From positions 186,001-250,000 of the forward strand of contig NZ_LKEU01000033.1 in assembly GCF_001766835.1 (NCBI RefSeq): DNA of 64,000 nucleotides. The letters are read 5' to 3'. The notes under the pieces were generated by a model. That model did no database searches. It worked only from the letters and a program-made list of their open reading frames with translations, and had not been told where the DNA came from. Numbering within the stretch: the stretch's first letter is position 1; each line of letters begins with the position of its first letter. This document shows positions 7,721 through 16,395 of the stretch, piece after piece. Position numbers and translations under genes: made by a program. This stretch comes from Acetobacterium wieringae. Lineage in GTDB: Bacteria; Bacillota; Clostridia; Eubacteriales; Eubacteriaceae.

Positions 7721-10203
7721 TTAACTTTTATTTTCCTGATTATTGCTTGACACTGCGATTTCCAGTTGTACCGGTAAACCTTCATCGGCGATCATGTTAA
7801 GAAAGATTCTGACGATTTCCGGGTCAAACTGAGTGCCAGAACAACCTTTTAGCTCACTGATGGCGTAGGACAGATCATTAGCCTTTTTATAACTGCGGCT
7901 GTGGGTCATGACATCAAAGGAATCAATCACGTTGATGATCCGACCCAGGTAGGGAATTGTTTCCCCTTTTAGCCCATTGGGATAGCCGCTACCATCATAT
8001 TTTTCATGGTGAGCCAGAATATCCTCGGCAATATGTTCCAGTGCGGGGGTTGACTTGGCAATCCGATAGCCGATTTCCGGATGGGTTTTAATGATTTCCC
8101 ATTCTTCTTTACTAAGTTTAGACGGTTTATCAAGAATATATTCCGGAATCCCGATTTTGCCGATATCATGGAGCAGCGATAACAGCTCCAGTTCGTCCAG
8201 CTGATCCTTGCGGAGATTTAAACGGCTGCCCAGGGCTTTACTCAACTGGGTAATCCGCATGGTATGCGCTTCAGTCTCCGTGCTTTTTTCATGGAGGGTG
8301 CGGGCCAGCGATCGGATTGTGGCATTCCGGGAACTGCTGCTTTCCATCAGCTTATTACGATACATCCGATTTTCGGCCAGATTCAACACATCTTCCGGCC
8401 TTTTCAGATCCACATTGCTTTCTGCATAACCCATGGCTAAACTGACATTTAAGTGAAACTCCCGGATTTTATCCGTTTCATCGGTGATCTCCCGGATCAG
8501 CTGACAGACACCTTCCTGATCGATGTCCTTAAGTAAAATGACAAACTCATCACCTGGCCATCGGGAAATAAAATCGGTGGGCCGACAAATCCGCCGCAGC
8601 ACATTACTCACTGCCACCATGACCTGATCCCCCTCCTGATGGCCAAAGGCATCGTTGGTCAGCTTGAGACCGTTGATATCACACATGATAATAAAATAGT
8701 GGGGATTTTGCTGCTGACTGAGAACCTCAAACTGTTTTTTCATGTAAGCCCGGTTTTTGAGCCGGGTCAGGGGATCTGAATAACTCAAAAAGAGAATTTC
8801 TTCTTCATTGATCTTTCTTCTGGTGATATTCGAAAGGGTACTGATAAAACGAATCGGCTCATTGTTCTGATCACGCTGAACCACCTTGCCACGATGGGAA
8901 ACCCAGATCACGCCATAATGTTCCGACATTACCCGGTATTCTCCCTCAAAGTAGTCTACCTTACCACAGAGCATATCCATAAAGCTACTTTCCAACCGGT
9001 TTTTGCAATCCCCATGTATTTTTAAAAAATAATCCTCATAAAGCTGACGGCCATCTTTCCCCTGGTAGCCGATTAACTGTTTCCACTCAGGGCTGATATA
9101 AGCTTCTTTTTTTTGCAGCCAGACATCCAGATACCCGTCATTGGTAGCTTCCATGATCAGACGATAGCGTTCATCCATCATTTTAATCTGCTGATTCGCC
9201 TGATCAATTTCCTGAAGCATCTGATTGGTGGAAACCGCCAGCGTTTTAAGCTCGTCCTGCCCTTCCATACTGATCGATAGGGAGGTATCCCGTTTTATCC
9301 CCACTTCTTTGGTAAAGGCGATCAGTTTTTCGATTCTTTTTAGAAAATAGCGATTCACGATTAAATAATCTATACCCAGCACCAGTAACAATAAGACAAT
9401 AAAGCTGACCATAAAGAGATTAAATTGGTGCTTGACAAAGCTATAGTTTTCTTCAATCCGGGAAATCGTCATGACAAGGGTTTCTTCGCCACTGCCATCC
9501 GTGAGGAGTCGACTGGCGGTGAGATAGGGCTTGCCATCAAACTCTCTTTTGCTAATTTGATTTTTGAGAATGGTGGCCGCCGCTCCCGCTTCTCTCAATT
9601 CCACATTGACGCCTGTTAAGGATTCAATGTAAGCCGTCATTTCGTCATCAAAGGTTCTGACCATCACCAGACTACCATTACTGACCGCATTATGATTGGA
9701 ATTGTTAACCCGCCCGGTGGCGATCAAATAGGCCTGTCCTTCCAGCATCATCAAATGTGTTGTGACATCTGCATTATCCGTCAACAGTCCGGTATAAAAG
9801 TTATTCCGGGTAATTTTTTCAATCAGGGCCGCCGTCTGTTCTGCGGTCAGGTCATAATCGTCAGCCCCAACCACCACACCGCTTTGGTTGACAAAGAGCA
9901 TCATGTTTAAATCAAGGTTTTCCATGGTCTCGTCATTCAGATTGACGGTCACATAATCCGGATTATGATCGTTGATAAAATTATAGGTATCATCCCAATA
10001 GGCCCAATCCTTCAAAATGCTGTTAAAACTTCTTTTTCGTTGTCAATAATCGTCTCAACCATTTCAAAATCGTTCTTCATCTGATTTTTCTGGGCTTCAT
10101 CAACATAGCCGTAAAAAACCCAATAAAAAATTCCGTAGGTTACCCCCAGAAGCACTGCAGCACTGCAAAGGGCGATTATTATTATTTTGTATTTCAATTT
10201 CAT
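7721..10203 (-). pseudogene. CHASE4-PAS-GGDEF-HD-GYP signalling protein, split by a one-base frameshift
   Basis: The N-terminal piece (10012-10203) encodes one membrane helix and ends at an in-frame TGA after EKEVLTAF. The rest (7721-10015) continues in the other frame with LKDWAYWDDTYNFI, the start of a CHASE4 sensor. One extra T in the TTTT run at about 10013-10016 would fuse them exactly. Later parts are a second helix near position 9370, HAMP-like linker, PAS domain, GGDEF domain and HD-GYP domain with HDIGK and HHEKYDGSGYP intact. The GGDEF signature reads RWPGDEF, so cyclase activity is doubtful while c-di-GMP hydrolysis by HD-GYP looks possible. Either a true mutation, phase variation in a short homopolymer, or a sequencing error. 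Confidence 0.85.
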
Positions 10204-10597
10204 CTGACACCATCTCGGTCTTCTTCTATGACCCGTTTTTATTTGTCAATCGTTTTTATTTTATCAGCAACGGTGATTTGTTCAAAATCAATTCTCCCGT
10301 TAATCATTGATCTCTTTCTGATACATTCGACAATTATTCAAACTTTATCATTGTCGTTTTCTGATTGTATCAGTATACCAGCGTTTTTATCACATAAACG
10401 ATCCTTGACCTTATCATAACAATAATCAAACAAAAATGACAGTCCTTATTTGTAAATTCCACTGCAATTTTTGACCTGATCCCCGATCTATATACAGGCC
10501 TTTGGGGACACCCGATAAAAATGCACTTATGGCCGTGCTGTTGGTATAGTCCCCCTGGGGGCACTTATTTCGAACCAACCCGATCGACTCTTACATC
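10204..10597. other. Intergenic stretch upstream of the TPP-controlled thiC
   Basis: No convincing gene on either strand; the short frames lack ribosome-binding sites and family features. It is AT-rich near 10240-10440. A short GC-rich inverted repeat, CCCCCTGGGGG, lies at about 10552. Promoter elements for the minus-strand signalling gene should lie near 10210-10270 but none is clear. Confidence 0.5.
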
Positions 10598-10625
10598 TTG
10601 ACATTTTCATTTTCCATGATATAAT
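10598..10625 (+). promoter_or_regulatory. Sigma-A promoter of thiC
   Basis: TTGACA (10598-10603), a 16-base spacer and TATAAT (10620-10625), both consensus hexamers, lie about 20 bases before the TPP riboswitch. Confidence 0.85.
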
Positions 10626-10644
10626 GCTGACAATTAAATATTTT

Positions 10645-10728
10645 TTGCGGGGGGACTTATTGTTGAGAAGGTTAAAACCTGACCCTTTGAACCTGTTAGT
10701 TAATACTAACGTAGGGAGGCAAGGCGTT
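10645..10728 (+). promoter_or_regulatory. TPP (thiamine pyrophosphate) riboswitch
   Basis: The leader contains GCGGGGGGACTT, TTGAGAAG, ACCCTTTGAACCTG and the 3' signature AACGTAGGGAGGCAAG, in the order and spacing of the THI-box. It precedes an attenuator and thiC, the classic target. Confidence 0.95.
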
Positions 10729-10756
10729 TTAGCTTAATTTCTAATACGTACCGTTG

Positions 10757-10787
10757 GTGCTTTCCTATTGTGGAAGGCACTTTTTTA
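10757..10787 (+). terminator. Attenuator terminator between TPP riboswitch and thiC
   Basis: GTGCTTTCC-TATTGT-GGAAGGCAC followed by TTTTTT. Formation when TPP is bound would stop transcription before thiC. Confidence 0.88.
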
Positions 10788-10821
10788 TTACCCCAGATTT
10801 TAAATCAGAAAGGAAACGCTT

Positions 10822-12135
10822 GTGAAAAATTACCAAACCCAAATGGAGGCGGCAAAAAAGGGGATTATCACCCCGGAAATGAAAACCGTGGCCCAAAAAG
10901 AAGGCCTTGATGTGACCAAACTGATGGCTTTGGTCGCCTGTGGCCAGGTTGCCATCCCGGCCAATGTCCGACATCTCACCCTGTCGCCGGAAGGCATCGG
11001 TACTGGTCTGAGAACCAAAATCAATGTCAATCTGGGGGTCTCGGGGGATTGTAACGATTATAGTCTGGAGCTTGAAAAGGTCAAATTGTCCCTGAAATTT
11101 GGGGCCGAAGCGATTATGGATTTAAGTAATTATGGAAAAACCAATACCTTTAGAAAACAACTGCTTGAATTGTCGCCGGCAATGATCGGTACGGTTCCGA
11201 TGTATGATGCCATCGGCTACCTGGAAAAAGATCTGCAGGCGATTACCGCCCAGGATTTCATGCGGGTGGTTCGGGCCCACGCCGAAGAAGGGGTGGACTT
11301 TATGACCATCCACGCCGGAATCAATAAGCGGGCGGTGGAAGCCTTTAAGCGGTCGGGTCGACGCACCAATATTGTCTCCCGGGGTGGCTCACTGATCTTT
11401 GCCTGGATGGAAATGACCGGCAACGAAAATCCCTTTTATGAATATTACGACGAGTTTTTAGAAATCCTCCGGGAGTTTGATGTCACCATCAGCTTGGGGG
11501 ATGCCCTGCGCCCGGGCTGTATTGACGACAGCTCTGATGCTTCCCAGCTCAGCGAACTGATTGAACTGGGTCATCTGACCAAACGGGCCTGGGCTAAAGA
11601 CGTTCAGGTAATGGTTGAAGGCCCGGGCCATATGGGCATCAACGAGATTGCCGCCAATATGGTTATTCAAAAAAGGCTGTGTCACAATGCCCCCTTCTAT
11701 GTCCTCGGTCCGCTGGTCACCGATGTGGCTCCAGGCTATGATCATATTACCGCCGCCATTGGCGGTGCCATCGCTGCTGCTAACGGCGCCGATTTTCTTT
11801 GTTATGTGACGCCAGCCGAACATTTACGGCTGCCCGATATCAATGATGTCAAGGACGGTATCATCGCTACCAAGATTGCCGCTCACGCCGCCGACATTGC
11901 CAAGGGCGTTCCCAAAGCCCGGGACTGGGATAATATAATGTCCGATGCCCGACGCCAGATTGACTGGGAAACCATGTTTGAGCTGGCCATTGATGGCGAA
12001 AAAGCCCAGGCTTATTATGAAAGCACCCCCACCGAAGAAAAACATAGCTGCTCAATGTGCGGGAAAATGTGTGCGGTGCGCACCACCAATATGATTCTGG
12101 ATGGTCAAACCGTGTCCCTGCACGCTGAGAATTAA
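10822..12135 (+). CDS. thiC: Phosphomethylpyrimidine synthase ThiC
   Basis: This 437-residue radical-SAM enzyme converts aminoimidazole ribotide to HMP phosphate for thiamine synthesis. Family signatures include [10 protein letters not shown] near residue 93, MTIHAGIN near 155, SRGGS near 181, LGDALRPG near 222, EGPGHMG near 266 and [13 protein letters not shown] near 292. The Fe-S cysteines lie at the C terminus as CSMCGKMC near 410. The start is GTG 10822 behind AAAGGAAACGCTT. Length fits the short bacterial form. Controlled by the TPP riboswitch and terminator directly upstream; no other thi gene is adjacent. Confidence 0.97.
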   Translation: MKNYQTQMEAAKKGIITPEMKTVAQKEGLDVTKLMALVACGQVAIPANVRHLTLSPEGIGTGLRTKINVNLGVSGDCNDYSLELEKVKLSLKFGAEAIMDLSNYGKTNTFRKQLLELSPAMIGTVPMYDAIGYLEKDLQAITAQDFMRVVRAHAEEGVDFMTIHAGINKRAVEAFKRSGRRTNIVSRGGSLIFAWMEMTGNENPFYEYYDEFLEILREFDVTISLGDALRPGCIDDSSDASQLSELIELGHLTKRAWAKDVQVMVEGPGHMGINEIAANMVIQKRLCHNAPFYVLGPLVTDVAPGYDHITAAIGGAIAAANGADFLCYVTPAEHLRLPDINDVKDGIIATKIAAHAADIAKGVPKARDWDNIMSDARRQIDWETMFELAIDGEKAQAYYESTPTEEKHSCSMCGKMCAVRTTNMILDGQTVSLHAEN

Positions 12136-12257
12136 TCAACTTTATTCGTTTTTTGATCAATTTTAGCTTATCTTTTTTCTTAATCAGCCGATATCCATGT
12201 TAGCGGATTGCGTCTATTTCTTGCGTAATCATTTCGTAAAAACATGGAGGTGGATTT

Positions 12258-13394
12258 ATGAAAATCGAAAGTTCAAACGTTACAATGGCCAGCCAAAGCA
12301 GTTATAAGGAAGCCACCAAAACGGTCGAATCCTTGCGTAGCTGGGATGCTCAGGGCAACTCTAAAACGACAACCACAACCATTTCTTCAGCAAAGGGAAT
12401 GGATACCCTTGAAATATCAGAAGCGGCTAAAAATCTGCAGTTAAACAACCCGGCGCCACTATCGGCGGCCCCAGCCGAAGAGGAGGAAACCTCCTCCCTG
12501 ACCAGTAAGGAAGAACAACAGCTGACCCTGCTAAAACGGATGATTGAGGCACTGACCAAGAAAAAAATCAGATTTGTGGTGCCCAAAAAAGCCACTCTGG
12601 AAGACCCGAAAATGAGTCAGGCGATCCAAAGTGCCTATTCCACCCGGAGTTCACTGCTGAGTGCTGCCGCCGGATGGGCTCAGGGTTTAGCCGGTGCACA
12701 ACCCCGCAACAGCGTTCCTGCCAGTGGTGGCTTTGAATACCATCAGAGTGTCACCCACTATGAAGCCCAGAGCACGTCATTTCAGGCCCAGGCAGCCGTC
12801 ACAACTGCCGATGGCCGACAGATCAATATCGATCTGCAATTAAATCTCAGTCGGGAATTCATCTCCCAGTCCAATCTGGATATCAAAGCTGGCAATGAAC
12901 CCGTTCAAGTCGACCCGCTGGTCATCAATTTCGGAACTGGCAGTGCCTCACTCTCTGAGCAAAAATATGCCTTTGATATTGATGCCAACGGCAGCCTCGA
13001 CCAAATTTCTTTTGTCGGTCCCGGCAGCGGCTTTCTGGCCCTGGATCTCAATGAAGACGGCACTATTAATGACGGCAGCGAACTCTTCGGGCCGCAAAGC
13101 GGCAACGGTTTTGACGATCTGGCTAAGTACGATACCGATGGCAATAACTGGATCGATGAAAATGATGCTATTTATGACAAATTGCAAATCTGGTCCAAAG
13201 ATGCTGCTGGTAAAGATGTTTTGATGGCTCTGGGCCAAAAAGGGATCGGTGCCATTTATCTGGGTAACGTCAATACCAGCTTTGCCCTTAAAGGCGCCAA
13301 CAATCAGACTAACGGCCAACTCCAGCGCACCGGGATCTATTTAAACGAAAATGGTTCGGCCGGAACCATCCAGCATATCGATCTGACGATCTGA
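12258..13394 (+). CDS. Protein with EF-hand-like calcium-binding loops, function unknown
   Basis: 378 residues behind a good ribosome-binding site (ATGGAGGTGGATTT). There is no signal peptide or membrane helix. The N-terminal third is Thr/Ser-rich and includes MDTLEISEAAKNLQ, reminiscent of FlgM-type or exported flagellar-regulator N termini. The C-terminal half has aspartate loops of dockerin/EF-hand type: FDIDANGSLDQ near 240, LDLNEDGTINDGSELFG near 261, and YDTDGNNWIDENDAIYD near 292. Such loops bind calcium. It stands alone between thiC and a diguanylate cyclase and ends at a strong terminator. Role and location not known. Confidence 0.7.
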   Translation: MKIESSNVTMASQSSYKEATKTVESLRSWDAQGNSKTTTTTISSAKGMDTLEISEAAKNLQLNNPAPLSAAPAEEEETSSLTSKEEQQLTLLKRMIEALTKKKIRFVVPKKATLEDPKMSQAIQSAYSTRSSLLSAAAGWAQGLAGAQPRNSVPASGGFEYHQSVTHYEAQSTSFQAQAAVTTADGRQINIDLQLNLSREFISQSNLDIKAGNEPVQVDPLVINFGTGSASLSEQKYAFDIDANGSLDQISFVGPGSGFLALDLNEDGTINDGSELFGPQSGNGFDDLAKYDTDGNNWIDENDAIYDKLQIWSKDAAGKDVLMALGQKGIGAIYLGNVNTSFALKGANNQTNGQLQRTGIYLNENGSAGTIQHIDLTI

Positions 13395-13430
13395 CACCTG
13401 CGATGAATCAAATCATGGCCAGACCCAATC

Positions 13431-13472
13431 AAAAGAGGTTTTGTTAATTATGATTGACAAAACCTCTTTTTA
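13431..13472. terminator. Strong bidirectional-type terminator
   Basis: AAAAGAGGTTTTGT and ACAAAACCTCTTTT form a perfect 14-bp stem with a 12-base loop; T runs follow on the plus strand and A runs precede it. Confidence 0.9.
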
Positions 13473-13512
13473 ATGTTAAAAATTGAAATAAAACGAATCT
13501 GACGAGGCCATT

Positions 13513-14940
13513 ATGAAACAACGTAATAAAGTCGGACTGCTCATCTCACTGATTATCCTCATTGGTATTGTGGCGATTGTGTTCTTCAGCTTTACCACCT
13601 ACAGCAAAATCATTAAAGATGATGTGCTCAATATTTCCAAACTCACCTCCACCAATATTTATTCGGAAATCAATAACGAACTGACCAAACCGATTTTTGT
13701 CAGCCTGACCATGGCTAATGACAGCTTTGTCAAACAGTGGCTAGCCCAGGAAGACCCGCAACGCAATCCAGAAATCATTGATTATCTGGAAGGTATCCGA
13801 AGCAAATATAATTATCATTCCGTCTTTCTGATTTCTGCCCAATCACTGAATTATTTTCATTACAACGGCTTGTTTAAAACCATTTCACCCCAGGATGACC
13901 ATGATCAATGGTACTATGATTTTATCAATCAGGATAAGCTTTATGTATTGGACGTGGATCAGGATCAGGTCGATAACCAGCGCCTTACCATCTTTATCAA
14001 TTGCAAAATCCTTGACGAACAGGGCAACTTGATGGGGGTGGCCGGGGTTGGCATTGAAATGACCTATGTTCAGGAACTGCTGGAAAATTTTGAACGGGAC
14101 TATGACCTGGAAGCCTTTCTGGTTGATGAAACGGGTTTGATCCAGGCCCACACCAATCCCAATCTGATTGAAAATCAAAACATCAACGATCTCGACATCT
14201 ATGCTGCAATCGGACCGGAGCTCTATAATAAAACCGATGCCATCAACGTCTTTAACGATGATGACTTATATAATCAGCAATATATCATCAGTCATTACAT
14301 TGAAGAGTTGGACTGGACGCTAATCGTCCGAAAAGATACCTCGGAACTGGCCCAGTCTTTTAATCAGCAATTGTATTATGATCTCTTTGTTGTGATCCTG
14401 GTGCTGACCTCGGTGCTGATTATTGTTCAGCGGATTATCAAAAAAAATGACCAGCAAATGAAGAAGCTGGCCTTGCTCGATAATCTGGGTATCCTCTCCA
14501 ATCGCAAGGATTTTGATCAGCATTTAACAGCCACCCTGGCCCAAAGCGATGAGACCCGGGGTGCCTGGTCCGTTTTCTTAATGGATCTGGATCATTTTAA
14601 AGACGTTAACGATACCTACGGCCATTTACAGGGGGACAAGATTTTAATCCATGTGATGACCCTGTGTAAGGCCGCCCTCAGTGATCATCTGATCACCCGT
14701 TGGGGTGGTGACGAATTCAGCGGCATCATTTACCTTGCTGGAGTTTTGGCGGCTGAAAAAATGGAGGCGTTGCGGCTTGAAATTGTCAATGATCCCATGC
14801 TTTCCGAATTCAATATCACCGTCAGCATCGGAATAACCCAGGCAATCGATATTGATACCGAAGATACCATCCTCCGTCGCGCCGATAAAGCCCTTTATGA
14901 GTCCAAAAGTAGTGGCAAAAACCAGGTGACGCTGCTCTAA
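13513..14940 (+). CDS. Membrane diguanylate cyclase with extracellular dCache sensor
   Basis: 475 residues. A membrane helix at about 8-30 and another at about 292-315 bracket a roughly 260-residue extracytoplasmic region with the Cache features YYDFINQDKLYVLDVDQD and GVAGVGIEMTYVQELL. The C-terminal GGDEF domain has an intact RWGGDEFSG motif near 395-403 and the DLDHFKDVNDTYGH metal-binding segment near 357. It should make cyclic di-GMP in response to an external ligand. Unlike the frameshifted protein at 7.7-10.2 kb, its active-site motif is canonical. Single gene, terminators on both sides. Confidence 0.9.
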   Translation: MKQRNKVGLLISLIILIGIVAIVFFSFTTYSKIIKDDVLNISKLTSTNIYSEINNELTKPIFVSLTMANDSFVKQWLAQEDPQRNPEIIDYLEGIRSKYNYHSVFLISAQSLNYFHYNGLFKTISPQDDHDQWYYDFINQDKLYVLDVDQDQVDNQRLTIFINCKILDEQGNLMGVAGVGIEMTYVQELLENFERDYDLEAFLVDETGLIQAHTNPNLIENQNINDLDIYAAIGPELYNKTDAINVFNDDDLYNQQYIISHYIEELDWTLIVRKDTSELAQSFNQQLYYDLFVVILVLTSVLIIVQRIIKKNDQQMKKLALLDNLGILSNRKDFDQHLTATLAQSDETRGAWSVFLMDLDHFKDVNDTYGHLQGDKILIHVMTLCKAALSDHLITRWGGDEFSGIIYLAGVLAAEKMEALRLEIVNDPMLSEFNITVSIGITQAIDIDTEDTILRRADKALYESKSSGKNQVTLL

Positions 14941-14950
14941 AAATAACGAT

Positions 14951-14983
14951 AAAAGGATGAATCAGGCGATTCATCCTTTTTAT
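14951..14983. terminator. Intrinsic terminator after the diguanylate cyclase gene
   Basis: AAAAGGATGAATC-AGGC-GATTCATCCTTTTT; it also sits at the end of the convergent GNAT gene and may serve both strands. Confidence 0.88.
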
Positions 14984-14986
14984 TTG

Positions 14987-15559
14987 TTACGTTTTGATAA
15001 TCTTGTAGATTTGGGTAAAGACCTGCTTTTTAAATGTCTCAAAACCGGCTGCTGTGAGGGGGGTTGGATAGGTCATCAGCTTCAGCGGAATTTTTTTACT
15101 CATATCGCCCCGATAAACTGGCTGGTCATAACCATATTGAGATAAATGAAAGCCCAGCCGCAAATAGAAATGAATGCGTCTTAAATTGGTTTCTGTTTTT
15201 TCATCTTCCACTTCAATGACCACCGGTTTTTCCGCCTGGGATAAGAACGCCCGCATCATCCCAGAACCGATGCCACCACCCCGAAGTCTTAAATCCACCG
15301 CAAAATGTTCCACAAAAATACGGGTTCCCAAATCCCACCGGGCAATAAAACCAAGCATTTGATCTGCTTCATTTTTTGAAATCAAAATGCTGTATCGGGG
15401 ATCTCGCAGCTGAGCTTTTGCATTTTTCGGCGGCCTGACTTCCTCCACGGGAAAAGCTTCCTCCATCAGCGCATATACTTTTTCAAAGTCCTTTTCTGCC
15501 AATTTTAACAGTTCGATTCGTTCCACACCCTTTCTGCTATTTTTTTCGCCACAACCCAC
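14987..15559 (-). CDS. GNAT family N-acetyltransferase
   Basis: About 190 residues (or 179 if the GTG at 15526 is used). The acetyl-CoA-binding motif LRLRGGGIGSGMMRAFL and the C-terminal HFYLRLGFHLSQYGYDQP mark the GNAT fold. Both possible starts are GTG: the one at 15559 lies right after the stop of the upstream gene but lacks a ribosome-binding site, while that at 15526 has AGAAAGG close by. It forms a two-gene unit with the preceding GNAT. Substrate not known. Confidence 0.82.
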   Translation of the reverse strand: MGCGEKNSRKGVERIELLKLAEKDFEKVYALMEEAFPVEEVRPPKNAKAQLRDPRYSILISKNEADQMLGFIARWDLGTRIFVEHFAVDLRLRGGGIGSGMMRAFLSQAEKPVVIEVEDEKTETNLRRIHFYLRLGFHLSQYGYDQPVYRGDMSKKIPLKLMTYPTPLTAAGFETFKKQVFTQIYKIIKT

Positions 15560-16045
15560 TTACCAGCTTTTAAGAAAAATTAGGGTATCCACGTAACGAT
15601 TATCTTTTAGTCGGTAACCATCTTTAATGGTTCCGATGATTTTAAAGCCCAGCTTTAAGTACAGGGTGATGGCCGGATAATTGGTGGATACCACGGCATT
15701 AAACTGAAGCCCCTTAAAACCCTTATCCTGGCTACGCTTAAGGCAATCTTCCACCAGCTGGCGTCCGATGCCCTTCCCCCGATAGGCCGGTTTAACCCCA
15801 AACGAGGCATTGGCAATATGCCCGCAGCGGCCAATATTATTGGGATGCAGGATATAGAGTCCAACAACTTCATTGTCCTGGAAAGCACACACCGTGGCGG
15901 TCTGCTGGGCAAACATTGCGGCTGCTTCCGCTTCACAAAGTACCTGATCCCCGGGAAAACTATTGGCTTCCTCAACAATAAAATTCCATATTGCAGCGGC
16001 CTGCTTTAAATCGGCCTGACTTAATGGTCTCATTTCGATGTTCAT
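15560..16045 (-). CDS. GNAT family N-acetyltransferase
   Basis: 161 residues, with start ATG 16045 placed after AGGAGGTGCTT. The acetyl-CoA-binding motif is YRGKGIGRQLVEDCL near residue 90, and NYPAITLYLKLGFKIIGT near 123 is the usual GNAT beta5-alpha region. It ends directly against the next GNAT gene, so the two are probably co-transcribed. It may modify an amino acid, antibiotic or peptide N terminus; sequence does not tell. Confidence 0.88.
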   Translation of the reverse strand: MNIEMRPLSQADLKQAAAIWNFIVEEANSFPGDQVLCEAEAAAMFAQQTATVCAFQDNEVVGLYILHPNNIGRCGHIANASFGVKPAYRGKGIGRQLVEDCLKRSQDKGFKGLQFNAVVSTNYPAITLYLKLGFKIIGTIKDGYRLKDNRYVDTLIFLKSW

Positions 16046-16207
16046 AAGCACCTCCTAAACGATCATTTATTTTTAAACACTACTGATTAATTCGTTTCAC
16101 TTCATTAATATAGCATAAATCGGCATTTTCACCAACCCCATACGATCTGACGGTATTGTAAAACCTGCTCAATAAATTACAGTTTCTATTATTTTTTACG
16201 ATTATTT

Positions 16208-16236
16208 TTGATTTATTTTAAAAACTCCGCTATAAT
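16208..16236 (+). promoter_or_regulatory. Probable sigma-A promoter of acoR
   Basis: TTGATT (16208-16213), a 17-base spacer and TATAAT (16231-16236), about 160 bases before the acoR start. The rest of the 350-base gap 16046-16395 is AT-rich on its left and shows no gene. Confidence 0.65.
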
Positions 16237-16395
16237 GTGAGTCAATAAGGGCAGTAAGAACATCGCCTGACGCCGTGAATCGGCTTTATCTGCACATTAA
16301 TGCTGCCGTTGCCTTCTTGCCGCCAATCGGATTCTCTGCGATCATACCATTCTTCCGCTGTTTTGCCGTATTCTTTCCAGAAAGGATTAATTAAG

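Noticed and set aside
10370..10564. Minus-strand frame of 64 residues upstream of thiC
   Set aside because: No start signal or family feature; it lies in the leader and promoter region.
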